This document shows, piece by piece, positions 28,106 through 37,839 of a stretch of DNA of 64,000 bases. Position 1 is the first letter of the stretch. The number at the start of each line of letters is the position of its first letter. The position numbers and the translations under genes are program-made. Under the pieces are notes generated by a model, which did not search any database, was not told the DNA's origin, and was given only the letters and a program-made list of their open reading frames with translations. This stretch comes from Croceivirga sp. (GTDB lineage: Bacteria; Bacteroidota; Bacteroidia; Flavobacteriales; Flavobacteriaceae), in contig JANQRG010000006.1 in assembly GCA_028284665.1 (NCBI GenBank), positions 1 through 64,000 of the forward strand, read 5' to 3'.

Positions 28106-28523
28106 CGCTCAATTCATTAGTATCACCGTGATGCCAGGGAAAATGAGCTTCAAGCTCCTTGCCGGCACTCAATATGCCTTCAACTATACCGGTTTTGAAA
28201 TCTCCTTGTTTAAAATGTATTTGCATAACATCCCGGGTGCTATCCCAAAAGCCTTTTGGCACTGCGCGATCAATACCGCGATCCCCATAGATCACAAATT
28301 TGTGATCGTGTACAGCTACATAGATCAACACTCCGTTTTCATCTTTAGTATTGTCCATTTTTAAAAAATGGAAAACCTGTTGGGCACGGCTAAAGTGGTC
28401 TATTTTGGCAGAAGCTTCTATGTGCACACGGATCTCCCCCGAGGTGTTCTGTTCCGCTTCAAGAATAGCGTTTACGATCTCCTGTTCTTCCTGCGGTGTG
28501 AGAAAGTCTTCTACCTCAGACAT
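28086..28523 (-). CDS. TPM-domain protein, cytosolic type
   Basis: A 145-residue protein without a signal peptide: FLTPQEEQEIVNAILEAEQN, then SGEIRVHIEASAKID, and VLIYVAVHDHKFVIYGDRGID, which is the TPM core. It lies between lemA (2-base gap) and the secreted TPM protein (20-base overlap), so all three are probably translated together. One TPM domain without and one with an export signal suggests action on the two sides of the membrane. This is inference. Confidence 0.85.
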   Translation of the reverse strand: MSEVEDFLTPQEEQEIVNAILEAEQNTSGEIRVHIEASAKIDHFSRAQQVFHFLKMDNTKDENGVLIYVAVHDHKFVIYGDRGIDRAVPKGFWDSTRDVMQIHFKQGDFKTGIVEGILSAGKELEAHFPWHHGDTNELSDAVSKG

Positions 28524-28525
28524 GG

Positions 28526-29125
28526 CTAGTCAAAGTTGAAATCAACTTCCGGGGCATTCTCGGAACCGGGATCGGATTTATATCGTGGCATTTCCTCAAA
28601 CCCAAACCAGCCGGCCAAAAGTTTGCCGGGAAATTTGGTAGTATGGATATCGTAAATGTTCACCTTTTCATTGTAGCGATCGCGTGCAACGTTAATTCTG
28701 TTTTCGGTTCCTTCCAATTGGGATTGTAATTCCAAAAAGTTCTGATTGGCTTTTATGTCAGGGTAGCGTTCAACGGAGACCAACAAACGGGATAAAGCAG
28801 AAGATAATCCCGTCTGAGCCTGTTGAAATTGTGCTATGGCGTCGGGGCTAATATTGTCAATATCTATGGTAGTTGAAGTAGCTTTGGCCCTTGCTTCTAT
28901 AACGTCGGTCAACGTTTCTCGTTCAAAATCGGCTGCGCCCTGTACGGTTTTTACCAGATTGCCAATAAGATCGTTTCGACGCTGATACGAACTTTCTACA
29001 TTAGCCCAGGCCGTTTTCGCATCCGCTTCCAATTCAACGGCTTTGTTATTAAATCCAACAGCCCACTGGTATACACCAAAGGCTACTACGGCCAGGATAA
29101 TTACCGGGATTAACCATTTTTTCAT
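28526..29125 (-). CDS. lemA: LemA family protein
   Basis: A 199-residue protein with one N-terminal membrane helix (residues 3-22), then long helices: the LemA signature AWANVESSYQRRNDLIGNLV and LTDVIEARAKA are clear. The C-terminal end is acidic. It is the first gene of the lemA-TPM-TPM operon. LemA proteins are membrane-anchored helical-bundle proteins of uncertain function, commonly found with TPM proteins. Confidence 0.92.
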   Translation of the reverse strand: MKKWLIPVIILAVVAFGVYQWAVGFNNKAVELEADAKTAWANVESSYQRRNDLIGNLVKTVQGAADFERETLTDVIEARAKATSTTIDIDNISPDAIAQFQQAQTGLSSALSRLLVSVERYPDIKANQNFLELQSQLEGTENRINVARDRYNEKVNIYDIHTTKFPGKLLAGWFGFEEMPRYKSDPGSENAPEVDFNFD

Positions 29126-29195
29126 TTGCTAGTGTTTTAGTGTTTAGATCTTTGCTACAAGATTAGTAGGCAAGGTAGCAATATTGTTACAGGCT

Positions 29196-29525
29196 TTAGA
29201 GCTGTTCTTTAATTTTTAGGAGCTCGGCCTTTACCTTTTGCAATTTTTCGATCACCTCAAAATTGGAAAGAGTTTTGTGTTTTTCTTCTTTGAGGTGAAT
29301 TTTAGCGCCTTCCAGGGTAAAGCCGCGTTCTTTTACCAAATGATAGATCAATTGTAGGTTTTTGATATCCTGTGGAGTGAATTTGCGGTTGCCTTTGGCA
29401 TTTTTCTTCGGTTGTAATACATCGAACTCCTTTTCCCAAAAGCGAATTAATGAAGTATTCACCCCAAAAGCTTTGGCCACTTCACCAATGCCATAATACC
29501 GTTTTTCGGGGAGCTCTACGTGCAT
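29196..29525 (-). CDS. MerR-family transcriptional regulator
   Basis: A 109-residue protein. The winged helix (residues ~10-75) reads YYGIGEVAKAFGVNTSLIRF followed by WEKEF, NRKFTPQDIKNLQLIYHLV and a coiled C-terminal helix (EKLQKVKAELLKIKEQL). There is no effector domain. Its ATG overlaps the stop of the M23 peptidase gene by one base (TAATG), so it is coupled to it. This pair is conserved in Flavobacteriia in my recollection. A cell-envelope regulon is plausible but unproven. Confidence 0.88.
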   Translation of the reverse strand: MHVELPEKRYYGIGEVAKAFGVNTSLIRFWEKEFDVLQPKKNAKGNRKFTPQDIKNLQLIYHLVKERGFTLEGAKIHLKEEKHKTLSNFEVIEKLQKVKAELLKIKEQL

Positions 29526-30502
29526 TAATCCAGGGATTCGTTCTCTTGATTGGCGATTCTAAGCATATTCTCAAATTCTTCGGCGGTCAAACTGCCATAG
29601 TAAAAATTAATGGGATTGATACGTTTCCCATCCTTCCAGACTTCATAATGAAGGTGAGGTCCCTTAGACCGCCCTGTATTTCCCATAAAGCCTATAAGGT
29701 CACCGCGTTTTACCTTTTGACCTACAGTCACATTGTATTTGCTCAAATGGGCGTATAGTGACCTGTACCCAAAACCATGATCTAAGCGAATGTGCTTGCC
29801 ATAACCAGAGGAACGATTGTCTGCGCGAGTTACTTTACCGTCGCCAGAAGCATATATAGGTGTGCCCCTTGGTGCCGCAAAGTCCATACCCCAATGCATT
29901 TTACGAGCTTTAGTAAAAGGATCGGTTCGCCACCCATAACCAGATACCATTCTTGGCTTGTCTTCATTGTTTACGGGTTGAATGGCCGGGATGGCAGCTA
30001 ATAGCTTTTCCTTTTCTTCAGCGAGTTTGGCAATCTCATCCAGGGACTTGGACTGGATAACCATTTGCTTTTGGATAATATCCAACCGTTTGGAAGCGTT
30101 GATAATGATCTCGGAGTTATTGAAGCCTTCCAGGGATTTGTAGCGGTTAACACCACCAAATCCTGCCCTGCGCTGCTCTTCGGATATGGGGTTAGCTTCA
30201 AAATATAACCGATATAAGTTGTTATCCCGCTCTTCAATATTGGCCAAGACCTGCTCTATCTGCTGCATCTTTCGATTCAAAATGTCAAATTGAAGCTCAT
30301 AGTTCTGAACCTCTCTTGATAACGACAACTCCTTGGGAGTATTCACCAGATTCGTGTTCAACAAGAACAACAATCCAAGAAAACCAAAAAGGGCGGCACC
30401 CAAAACAAAAAGGGCGATATTTCTGTACTTTTTCGTTTTTTTAGGCTCAATCTTTCGGTACGAAAGTGTATCCGGATCGTAATAGTACTTGACTTTAGAC
30501 AT
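29525..30502 (-). CDS. M23 peptidoglycan endopeptidase, membrane-anchored
   Basis: A 325-residue protein: short cytosolic front, membrane helix ~28-48, a coiled coil at ~60-165, and a lysostaphin-type M23 domain at ~185-300. Zinc ligands are visible in HWGMDFAAPRGTP (His, Asp) and in GPHLHYEVWKDG (HxH). It would cleave peptide cross-links during wall growth, with the coiled coil positioning it, as in the MepM/NlpD group. It is divergent from alaS. The minus-strand box TATATTTG (30556-30549) is its likely promoter. Confidence 0.92.
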   Translation of the reverse strand: MSKVKYYYDPDTLSYRKIEPKKTKKYRNIALFVLGAALFGFLGLLFLLNTNLVNTPKELSLSREVQNYELQFDILNRKMQQIEQVLANIEERDNNLYRLYFEANPISEEQRRAGFGGVNRYKSLEGFNNSEIIINASKRLDIIQKQMVIQSKSLDEIAKLAEEKEKLLAAIPAIQPVNNEDKPRMVSGYGWRTDPFTKARKMHWGMDFAAPRGTPIYASGDGKVTRADNRSSGYGKHIRLDHGFGYRSLYAHLSKYNVTVGQKVKRGDLIGFMGNTGRSKGPHLHYEVWKDGKRINPINFYYGSLTAEEFENMLRIANQENESLD

Positions 30503-30548
30503 GAAGGTAAATTATCCTATTTTTGACCGTTCCTAATTCGGTAACAGA

Positions 30549-30556
30549 CAAATATA
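30549..30556 (-). promoter_or_regulatory. -7 promoter box for the M23-MerR operon
   Basis: On the minus strand TATATTTG is an exact TAnnTTTG match, about 47 bases upstream of the peptidase ATG and inside the alaS-peptidase intergenic region. Confidence 0.6.
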
Positions 30557-30605
30557 AAAATTGTTTTGTTCCAAATGTTAAAATTAATTAAAGCTAACCC
30601 CCTGT

Positions 30606-33221
30606 ATGACGTCTCAAAAGGTTAGAGAACAGTTTTTAAACTTCTTTACATCAAAAGCGCATAAAATAGTTCCTTCTGCCCCAATGGTCATGAAAAATGA
30701 CCCTACTCTGATGTTTACTAATGCCGGAATGAACCAGTTCAAAGCGTTTTTTCTTGGTGTTTCCAAGCCGGAGGTAAAGCGAATTGCAGATACACAAAAG
30801 TGTCTTCGTGTAAGTGGGAAGCACAACGACCTGGATGAGGTGGGTAAAGATACCTACCATCATACCATGTTCGAAATGCTGGGGAATTGGAGTTTTGGGG
30901 ATTATTTTAAAAAGGAGGCCATTGACTGGGCTTGGGAGTTGCTTACCAAAACCTATAAGATCGCTCCGGAAAATCTTTATGTTACCGTATTTGAAGGCAG
31001 CACGGATGCCGATAATTTGGAAATGGATCGGGAGGCCTATGACTATTGGAAGGCCATCATTCCTAAGGATCGCATTTTAATGGGGAACAAAAAAGACAAT
31101 TTCTGGGAAATGGGCGACCAGGGCCCCTGCGGTCCCTGCTCTGAAATCCATGTTGATATCCGCTCTAAGGAAGAGAAAGCCGAAGTATCCGGGGCAGAGC
31201 TGGTCAATAAAGATCATCCCCAGGTGGTGGAGATCTGGAATCTGGTCTTCATCCAATACAATCGCAAAGCAGATGGACAATTGGAGGACTTACCAGAAAA
31301 GCATGTGGATACCGGTATGGGTTTTGAACGCTTGTGCATGGTATTGCAGGGAAAGCAATCGAATTACGATACTGATATCTTTACGCCGCTTATTCGCGAG
31401 ATCGAGACCATCACACGTAAAGCCTATGGAAAAGAAGAGGCAGTTGATATTGCCATTCGGGTGGTTGCAGATCACGTACGGGCGGTAGCATTTGCAATAG
31501 CCGATGGCCAGCTTCCCGGTAATACGGGGGCAGGTTATGTGATACGACGAATCTTGCGTCGCGCCGTTCGGTATGGATTTACCTTTCTCGATGTCAAAAC
31601 CCCTTTTATCCATCGCCTGGTAAAGGTTTTGGCAGCCCAGATGGGAAGCACCTTCCCCGAACTGAAAGAACAATTGCAATTGATTGAAAATGTAATTCGG
31701 GAAGAAGAAAGCTCTTTTTTAACTACACTGGAACAGGGCTTGGTGTTATTGGATACCGTGATCAAAAGGACGGAAGGTAAGGTTGTCGACGGCGCAAAGG
31801 CTTTTGAACTTTACGATACCTTTGGGTTCCCTATCGACCTAACCGCTCTGATTTTGGAGGAGAAAGGGCTCGCGTTGGACAAAGAAGGATTTGAAAAAGC
31901 GCTACAAACGCAAAAAGAACGCTCTAAAAAGGCTTCAGCAATAGCGAAAGAAGATTGGACGATACTTTTAGAAGGTTCCGATCATACGTTTGTTGGCTAC
32001 GACACTCTGGAAGCCGAAGTGCAATTGGTAAAGTACCGGAAGATCACCACAAAAAAAGAAGGAGACCGGTACCAATTGGTGCTTAATACCACACCTTTTT
32101 ATCCGGAAGGAGGGGGTCAGGTAGGAGACAAAGGCTATCTCGAAGCGCCAAATGGAGATGTGATCTACATTGTTGATACCAAAAAGGAAAACAATGAGAT
32201 TGTTCACTTTGCGGAATCCCTGCCGAAAAATGTCAAGGTGCCGTTTAAGGCTGTGGTTGACCGTAAACAGCGACAACGTACCGCCAGTAATCATACCGCC
32301 ACCCATTTGCTACACCAGGCACTTCGCGAAGTGTTGGGGAAGCATGTAGAGCAGAAGGGATCTGCTGTTCATTCTAAATATCTACGATTTGATTTTTCAC
32401 ACTTTGCAAAGCTAACCGTGGAGGAGCTTCAGGAAGTAGAAGACTTTGTTAACGCCCGTATTGAAGGACAACTTCCCCTGGAAGAACAACGTGGAATTGC
32501 GATGTCTGAGGCTATGGAACAAGGCGCAATTGCCCTTTTCGGAGAAAAATACGGGGATACCGTGAGGACGGTCCGTTTTGGGAAGTCCATTGAACTTTGT
32601 GGCGGTACACATGTAAAGAATACGACGGACATTTGGCATTTTAAGATAGTATCGGAGGGAGCGGTAGCTGCCGGGATCAGAAGAATTGAAGCCATAACCG
32701 CTGATGCAGTAAAAGACTTTTACTTAGGCAGCAACCGTATGCTGTTCGAAATAAAAGACCGTTTAAATACTACCCAGGACCCTGTAAAGGCGGTGGCTGC
32801 CCTTCAGGAGGAAAATACCCGATTAAAAAAGCAGGTAGAGGCCTTGTTAAAGGAGAAAGCAAAAGGTCTAAAGGCAGATTTGTTGGGTAATCTTGTGGAA
32901 CATAACGGGGTGAAGTTCCTGGCTAAAAAAGTGGATCTGGATGCGGGTGGTATGAAAGATCTGTTGTTTGAAATGGGCAATACTACAACCAATTTGTTTG
33001 CAATGCTGGCCGCTGAACGGGATGGTAAAGCTTTGTTAGCCTGCTATATTTCCAAAGACTTAGCCTTTGAAAAAGGATTAAATGCGGGTAAGATTGTTCG
33101 TGATCTTGGGAAATACATTCAAGGTGGTGGTGGGGGGCAACCTTTTTTTGCCACCGCAGGAGGAAAAGATCCGGGGGGAATCGCCAAAGCTTTGGAACAG
33201 GTTAAGGAGTATTTGAAATAG
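30606..33221 (+). CDS. alaS: Alanine-tRNA ligase
   Basis: A class II synthetase of 871 residues. The aminoacylation domain contains [20 protein letters not shown] and [10 protein letters not shown]. The editing domain has the zinc motifs [11 protein letters not shown] (~565) and CGGTHV (~665). The C-terminal DHHA1 domain ends in [14 protein letters not shown]. Length and domain order are complete. The ATG at 30606 fits the family start ([13 protein letters not shown]). It is followed after one base by the DUF4230 gene, probably co-transcribed. Confidence 0.98.
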   Translation: MTSQKVREQFLNFFTSKAHKIVPSAPMVMKNDPTLMFTNAGMNQFKAFFLGVSKPEVKRIADTQKCLRVSGKHNDLDEVGKDTYHHTMFEMLGNWSFGDYFKKEAIDWAWELLTKTYKIAPENLYVTVFEGSTDADNLEMDREAYDYWKAIIPKDRILMGNKKDNFWEMGDQGPCGPCSEIHVDIRSKEEKAEVSGAELVNKDHPQVVEIWNLVFIQYNRKADGQLEDLPEKHVDTGMGFERLCMVLQGKQSNYDTDIFTPLIREIETITRKAYGKEEAVDIAIRVVADHVRAVAFAIADGQLPGNTGAGYVIRRILRRAVRYGFTFLDVKTPFIHRLVKVLAAQMGSTFPELKEQLQLIENVIREEESSFLTTLEQGLVLLDTVIKRTEGKVVDGAKAFELYDTFGFPIDLTALILEEKGLALDKEGFEKALQTQKERSKKASAIAKEDWTILLEGSDHTFVGYDTLEAEVQLVKYRKITTKKEGDRYQLVLNTTPFYPEGGGQVGDKGYLEAPNGDVIYIVDTKKENNEIVHFAESLPKNVKVPFKAVVDRKQRQRTASNHTATHLLHQALREVLGKHVEQKGSAVHSKYLRFDFSHFAKLTVEELQEVEDFVNARIEGQLPLEEQRGIAMSEAMEQGAIALFGEKYGDTVRTVRFGKSIELCGGTHVKNTTDIWHFKIVSEGAVAAGIRRIEAITADAVKDFYLGSNRMLFEIKDRLNTTQDPVKAVAALQEENTRLKKQVEALLKEKAKGLKADLLGNLVEHNGVKFLAKKVDLDAGGMKDLLFEMGNTTTNLFAMLAAERDGKALLACYISKDLAFEKGLNAGKIVRDLGKYIQGGGGGQPFFATAGGKDPGGIAKALEQVKEYLK

Positions 33222-33222
33222 G

Positions 33223-33837
33223 ATGAAAAAAGTGCTCGCCGGTGCGGTTATTGCGTTGACTTTTGTTTTTGTGTATAGGTCTTGTTGGGATCAAAACATG
33301 GCGAAGGAACGCCTTAAAGAAGACACTGCGCTTATTCAGCAAGAGATCCAAAATGTGGCAAAGCTTATTGTCACGGAAGGGCATTTTTCCCAAGTGTACA
33401 GTTATGCCGATTCCAGGGAACTTTTCGGTTCTTTGCTCACTGCCAATAAAAAAGCTTTAGTGGTTGTGAATGCGGAGGTCCAGGTGGTCTATGACTTAAG
33501 TAAAGTTCACTTTGAAGTTGATGAAGCGAATAAAACACTGGTAGTTCAAAACCTTCCGGAACCGGAGGTAAAGCTATACCCTGATTTTGAATACTACGAT
33601 GTGTCTGCTGATTATTTTAACCCCTTTGAAGCGGAAGACCATAAGGCTATAAAAGCACAGGTGAATGCCAAATTGCTTAAAAAGGTGAATGCCTCTTCTT
33701 TGCTGGATAACGCAGAAAATAGGGCCATCACCGAACTAAGTCAATTTTTGGTACTTACGCGCTCACTGGGTTGGAAATTGGTCTATGAGAAACAACCCAT
33801 TATGGACAGTACCATGTGGGAACAACTGATGGATTGA
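33223..33837 (+). CDS. DUF4230 protein with N-terminal membrane anchor
   Basis: A 204-residue protein with one N-terminal helix (residues 4-19), then the DUF4230 core: LIVTEGHFSQVYSYADSREL, KALVVVNAEVQVVYDLSKV and a C-terminal helix with FLVLTRSLGWKLVYE. The start lies one base after the alaS stop (TAGG-ATG). DUF4230 members are anchored proteins of unknown function in many phyla. Confidence 0.85.
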   Translation: MKKVLAGAVIALTFVFVYRSCWDQNMAKERLKEDTALIQQEIQNVAKLIVTEGHFSQVYSYADSRELFGSLLTANKKALVVVNAEVQVVYDLSKVHFEVDEANKTLVVQNLPEPEVKLYPDFEYYDVSADYFNPFEAEDHKAIKAQVNAKLLKKVNASSLLDNAENRAITELSQFLVLTRSLGWKLVYEKQPIMDSTMWEQLMD

Positions 33838-33871
33838 TCCGTTCGTTATCCGCAGTACACTCCTTTAGGGT

Positions 33872-35635
33872 CTAAGCATTTACACCGCTTTTTTGGGCCA
33901 AAGCCAGGCCATCGTCAATCAGATGCCCTACTTCAGGACGTTGCTGCTTTACTTTTTCCAGATGCGCCTCGATGTCCCTTGCCAATGCTCCTTTATCACC
34001 CTGAATTGCCAATTCGTAAAGCTCTACAGGGAGCAGCCAATCCATAGGAAAATGTTCTTTGAACTCTCCAAAGAGCTTGCTTCGGGATATTGTAGTATCC
34101 GTGCGTTCCCTATAGTTTCGAACACGTTGGTAATAACTTTCCAGTTTCAGTTTTTCGCTGTCCCTGGTCTTTTTAATCGTGGTTTCTGTTAACTCGTGTG
34201 AAATAAGGTTAAAGCTTTTAAGATCGGCTGGGCCGTTGAAAGCAGATACTATCTCTTGTCCCACCGCCATGTGGTACAACCCCCATTCCGGTAAAAAGAG
34301 AATGGTATCATCATGGGTTACCTTGCAATCGGAAAGGGTAATCAAGATGATCTTTCCATAGAGGTTCCGGGTTCCGGTAACAATTTTACCCTCTACGATC
34401 ACACCGCCTTCAAATTCTAATCGTACCCGTTCTCCTTCAAAAATATTGTACGCCTTAAGATCTCTGGGGCTCATATCTTCAATGGCAAGATTGATGCCTT
34501 TGAGTTTCCCCACTGGAGAGCCAAAACCTTCCGGATGGTTTTCTACCCCATGCCCTACAAGTTCTTTTTCACGATAAGCAAGAGCAGTAGCACCTTGCGT
34601 TCTTAAATATATGGGCTTCCTTTGGTGAGAAAGAATAGTATTAAAATGTCCGGAGATCTGTAGCCCTGTACTCATTTCTACAGTACCCAGTGCCTTAGAA
34701 TCCACCAGCTTTTGTACCCCTTTTAGGCCTCCGGTCCGCAAAGCCATGGTATTGGCAAAATCTTCCAGAACCTGACTTAGGTGTGCAAAGTCCGGGGTAG
34801 CAAACAGTTGTGGCTGTGGTTGAGTAATATCGAATTCGGTGAACGCAGCTTCTATAGTATATGGAAGCTTTTTCACTTCATCTGTCATGCACCAAGTACT
34901 TTCCCCTATGGAGGATAGTAAGCCAGCCCCATAGATTTTCGGCGCTTCCGGCCTTCCTATGAGACCATATTCCACAGTCCACCAATGCAAGTTTCGGATC
35001 AAAGCCATCTCACTGGGCTTACCCATATTTTCCTGCAGATGCGCAACGCGCTGCTCAGCTTCTTCTATTTTACTAGCAGAAGTTCCCTCAGCTTCTTTTA
35101 TTATGGACAGATGACGTACCGCATCATATAATTCGTAGTCTTTGGAACTGGAGATAGCTTTTGCCCCTATTTCTCCGAATCTACGGAGATACTCCGCGTA
35201 TTCCGGATTGGCAATAATGGGAGCATGGCCCGCACCTTCATGAATAATATCAGGGGCCGGGGTGTATTCGATGTTTTCCAATTGACGAATATCCGAGGCA
35301 ATCACCAGCACGTTGTAGGCTTGAAATTCCATGAAAGCCGAAGGGGGAATAAAGCCGTCCACGGCCACTGCCGCCCAGCCAATTTCTTTTAAAATTCGAT
35401 TCATCCCATACATATTGGGAATACTATCAATTGAAATCCCGGTTTTTTTAAGGCCTTCCAGATAGGAGGAATGGGCCACTCTACTCAGGTAATCTACATT
35501 TTTCCGCATCACATACCGCCAAACTGCCTGATCAATGGGGGTGTATTCCTCGTAATTCTGGGGTTTAATGTACTGTTTTAGGTGTTCCGGAAGCTTGTCC
35601 AGTACCGGGTTGCTTTCATACGCGAGTTGCTCCAT
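33872..35635 (-). CDS. Aromatic amino acid (phenylalanine) hydroxylase, long form
   Basis: A 587-residue iron- and pterin-dependent hydroxylase. The catalytic half (~1-270) shows the iron ligands in PDIIHEGAGHAP (His132, His137) and WTVEYGLIG (Glu222). The C-terminal ~300 residues form an extra region (ATALAYREKELVGHG) seen in the long bacterial forms. It would convert phenylalanine to tyrosine as the entry to aromatic catabolism. A DUF3291 gene lies 5 bases upstream, and an Lrp/AsnC regulator is divergent from the pair, suggesting amino-acid-dependent control. Confidence 0.9.
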   Translation of the reverse strand: MEQLAYESNPVLDKLPEHLKQYIKPQNYEEYTPIDQAVWRYVMRKNVDYLSRVAHSSYLEGLKKTGISIDSIPNMYGMNRILKEIGWAAVAVDGFIPPSAFMEFQAYNVLVIASDIRQLENIEYTPAPDIIHEGAGHAPIIANPEYAEYLRRFGEIGAKAISSSKDYELYDAVRHLSIIKEAEGTSASKIEEAEQRVAHLQENMGKPSEMALIRNLHWWTVEYGLIGRPEAPKIYGAGLLSSIGESTWCMTDEVKKLPYTIEAAFTEFDITQPQPQLFATPDFAHLSQVLEDFANTMALRTGGLKGVQKLVDSKALGTVEMSTGLQISGHFNTILSHQRKPIYLRTQGATALAYREKELVGHGVENHPEGFGSPVGKLKGINLAIEDMSPRDLKAYNIFEGERVRLEFEGGVIVEGKIVTGTRNLYGKIILITLSDCKVTHDDTILFLPEWGLYHMAVGQEIVSAFNGPADLKSFNLISHELTETTIKKTRDSEKLKLESYYQRVRNYRERTDTTISRSKLFGEFKEHFPMDWLLPVELYELAIQGDKGALARDIEAHLEKVKQQRPEVGHLIDDGLALAQKSGVNA

Positions 35636-35640
35636 GGCGT

Positions 35641-36108
35641 TTAGTTTTGTATTTTGTTTCCTTGCGGGTCGTAAAAATCCAGCATGGTAAAAGCATTAGC
35701 TGTTGGGCCATTTACTTCCAAAGCCTCTAATCTACCTTTTGCCATTTCCAAAGTAGGGAATTCACCTTCCGGCAACCACCACATCACAAATTGAGAGGGG
35801 CCTTTGAGGTCAAACCACTTCTTCTTATTTCTCAGGAAATAACTGTGAACGCTACCATATACAAAGTCTTTGAATGAGGCCACGTCTTCCCACAAACTGA
35901 TGTTTACCGCCATCATTTCATCCTGGAAAGGAGATTGAATATAGCTTGCCGGTCTACCCTGTTCGTCCTTCAATCGCCAAATAAATCCTTTGCTTTCCTC
36001 AGCAAAACGGTTTACCGGCTCCAGGAAATCCACAAACTCCTTCATTACCGGGCTGTCTAAGGAAGCCTTGAACCTGGCGATATTCGCTTGTGCTAGATGA
36101 TAGCGCAT
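35641..36108 (-). CDS. DUF3291 protein (dimeric alpha/beta-barrel type)
   Basis: A 155-residue protein: HLAQANIARFKASLDSPVM, FVDFLEPVNRFAEESKGFIW and a tryptophan-rich second half (SQFVMWWLPEGEFPT) match DUF3291, a ferredoxin-like alpha/beta barrel related to small monooxygenases. It is co-transcribed with the hydroxylase 5 bases downstream, so an accessory role in phenylalanine turnover is possible. Confidence 0.8.
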   Translation of the reverse strand: MRYHLAQANIARFKASLDSPVMKEFVDFLEPVNRFAEESKGFIWRLKDEQGRPASYIQSPFQDEMMAVNISLWEDVASFKDFVYGSVHSYFLRNKKKWFDLKGPSQFVMWWLPEGEFPTLEMAKGRLEALEVNGPTANAFTMLDFYDPQGNKIQN

Positions 36109-36252
36109 TGTTCAGGTTTCTTATAAATGTAACGAAAATGGCGAAAAAATAGAAGTTTTGAATAATTTACAGTGATATATACTTTTAATTGTACTTTTTC
36201 AAGGAAAAAACACTAATTTGCTTAGATTCAAAATATAGAAAAAGGAAGTTGT

Positions 36253-36720
36253 ATGCTACCCCCGTTAGATGCTATTGATCGTAAGATTCTTAAAATTTTG
36301 GAGTCGGATGCGAAAACCGTTGCAAAGACCATTGCGGAACAACTGAATATGACCAAAACTCCGGTGTACGAACGCATACGAAGGCTGGAACAGGAGGGGT
36401 ATATTCAAAAATATGTGGCGTTGGTAGACAAAGAAAAGGTAGAACCCAGTATTACGGTATTCAGCTTTGTTTCCTTGGAAGCCCAAAAAGGTTCCATGAT
36501 GGACGCTTTTTTGGAATTGGTGCGGGAATTCCCGGAAGTGGTGGCGTGTTTTGTAGTAGGTGGAGAATTTGATTTTCTGCTTAAAGTAGTGGTCAAAGAC
36601 CTGGATGCCTACTATGATTTTGCCAAGGGAAAAATTGCCAATTTACCTAATATTGGAGCAGTGAAAAGCGCATTTGTGCTCAAAGAAGTAAAGGATGACA
36701 ACCGTTTTCCACTGTTGTAA
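36253..36720 (+). CDS. Lrp/AsnC-family transcriptional regulator
   Basis: A 155-residue regulator with a helix-turn-helix at ~5-60 (AIDRKILKILESDAKTVAKT, KTPVYERIRRLEQEGYIQKY) and an RAM effector domain at ~65-150 (EVVACFVVGGEFDFLLKVVV). It is divergent from the DUF3291-hydroxylase operon with 144 bases between starts. Lrp-type control of phenylalanine hydroxylase in response to aromatic amino acids is known in other bacteria, so this pairing probably has that purpose. Confidence 0.92.
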   Translation: MLPPLDAIDRKILKILESDAKTVAKTIAEQLNMTKTPVYERIRRLEQEGYIQKYVALVDKEKVEPSITVFSFVSLEAQKGSMMDAFLELVREFPEVVACFVVGGEFDFLLKVVVKDLDAYYDFAKGKIANLPNIGAVKSAFVLKEVKDDNRFPLL

Positions 36721-36807
36721 AAAATAGCGAAGAACCTACCGGATCGTAACAAACTATAAACACTCAAACTATATGGGTAGATTCTTCGCTTACTTTGCAT
36801 CCAACAT

Positions 36808-37425
36808 TTAATTGGACGCAATTTCTCTTTCCGGGGGATATTCCGCCAGGATTTGAGAAACAAACTTTCGAATACGTTGTTCTTTTTTATCAATATTGTC
36901 AATATTATTCAAGGTGCCTACACCGCGTCCCTGCCACACCAATTCTTTGCTTCTCGTGTCAATAAGATCGATATATAATGATCCTTCTGTTCGGGTAGAA
37001 ACTGTTGGGCCAAAGCCGCCACCCCAGCCGCCCCAACCGGGACCCCAGAACCATGGATTGTAAAAGCCACCCCAGCCCCAGCCGCCAAAGCCGCCCCAAC
37101 CCCAACCCCAGCCTCCCCAGCCGAAGTTATTGTTGTAAACATCCACCTGTTCCCGTTCTTTCGTGAAGATACTCACCAGTAAATCCGGTTGTCCCGATTT
37201 TACAAATCCCTTGGCTGCCATTTCTGTATCTATGGCCGTCAATATCCTCTTTTTGTCCAAATCGGAAATTTGGGCTTTATCAATACCGGTTTTGTAATAG
37301 GCGTAGGTCTTGTAATTATTAAAACTGGCCTGACGGTCATAGTCGGAAATAACACGTACGGAAACACAGGAGCTTAAGAAAACAAGCGCCAGCAGCGGAA
37401 GGAAGAGGAATCGTATCTTTTTCAT
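36808..37425 (-). CDS. DUF4136 lipoprotein with Gly/Trp-rich insert
   Basis: A 205-residue lipoprotein from the ATG at 37425 (MKKIRFLFLP). The longer frame to 37476 lacks signal-peptide character. The lipobox is LSSC (Cys20). The DUF4136 core (FNNYKTYAYYKTGID, LYIDLIDTRSKELVWQGRG) is split by about 45 residues made almost only of Gly, Trp and Phe. Such inserts are common in the family in Bacteroidota. Outer-membrane location is likely, function unknown. Confidence 0.85.
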   Translation of the reverse strand: MKKIRFLFLPLLALVFLSSCVSVRVISDYDRQASFNNYKTYAYYKTGIDKAQISDLDKKRILTAIDTEMAAKGFVKSGQPDLLVSIFTKEREQVDVYNNNFGWGGWGWGWGGFGGWGWGGFYNPWFWGPGWGGWGGGFGPTVSTRTEGSLYIDLIDTRSKELVWQGRGVGTLNNIDNIDKKEQRIRKFVSQILAEYPPEREIASN

Positions 37426-37497
37426 ATCAATTTTTTTTGAGTTTAACACGGGCAATGTTATTCTATGAATGCACAAATATTATGCCGAAAATTGTTG

Positions 37498-37659
37498 CTA
37501 TTCCTGCCGATTGGTTTTTTTGTTATAACCATAAGGGCAATGTCTACAACCACTTTCACAGCAGTGCCCTCGCTTTAGCAAGTACTGCGCTGTAAAAACC
37601 CGATAACCCTCCGGAGAAAGGTAAAAGTCTCCTTCTTCTAAAGGTATGTATTTCTTCAT
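37498..37659 (-). CDS. DUF5522 small cysteine-rich protein
   Basis: A 53-residue protein: EGDFYLSPEGYRVFTAQYLL, then KRGHCCESGCRHCPYGY. The Cys pattern CC-x3-C-x2-C matches DUF5522, a small family suggested to bind metal. It lies 72 bases upstream of the DUF4136 gene on the same strand. It is short enough to be missed by gene finders with a 60-residue limit. Confidence 0.85.
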   Translation of the reverse strand: MKKYIPLEEGDFYLSPEGYRVFTAQYLLKRGHCCESGCRHCPYGYNKKTNRQE

Positions 37660-37792
37660 GCAATCAAAAACTCCTTAGCTCAAAATTAGCATCCAATACG
37701 GTTATTTGAAAATTATTTTGGTGGAATCGGGGAGGTTGTCCGGAAATTGAAAGGTTTGATCGATCATTCGGTATTCTAGGCAAAGAATAGGT

Positions 37793-37800
37793 TATATTTG
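37793..37800 (+). promoter_or_regulatory. -7 promoter box for the HExxH mini-protein gene
   Basis: TATATTTG is an exact TAnnTTTG match ending 39 bases before the ATG at 37840. It probably drives the 37840-39923 genes. Confidence 0.55.
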
Positions 37801-37839
37801 TGTACCCCACAATAGAATAGTTCGTAAAAGGACTGTAGT

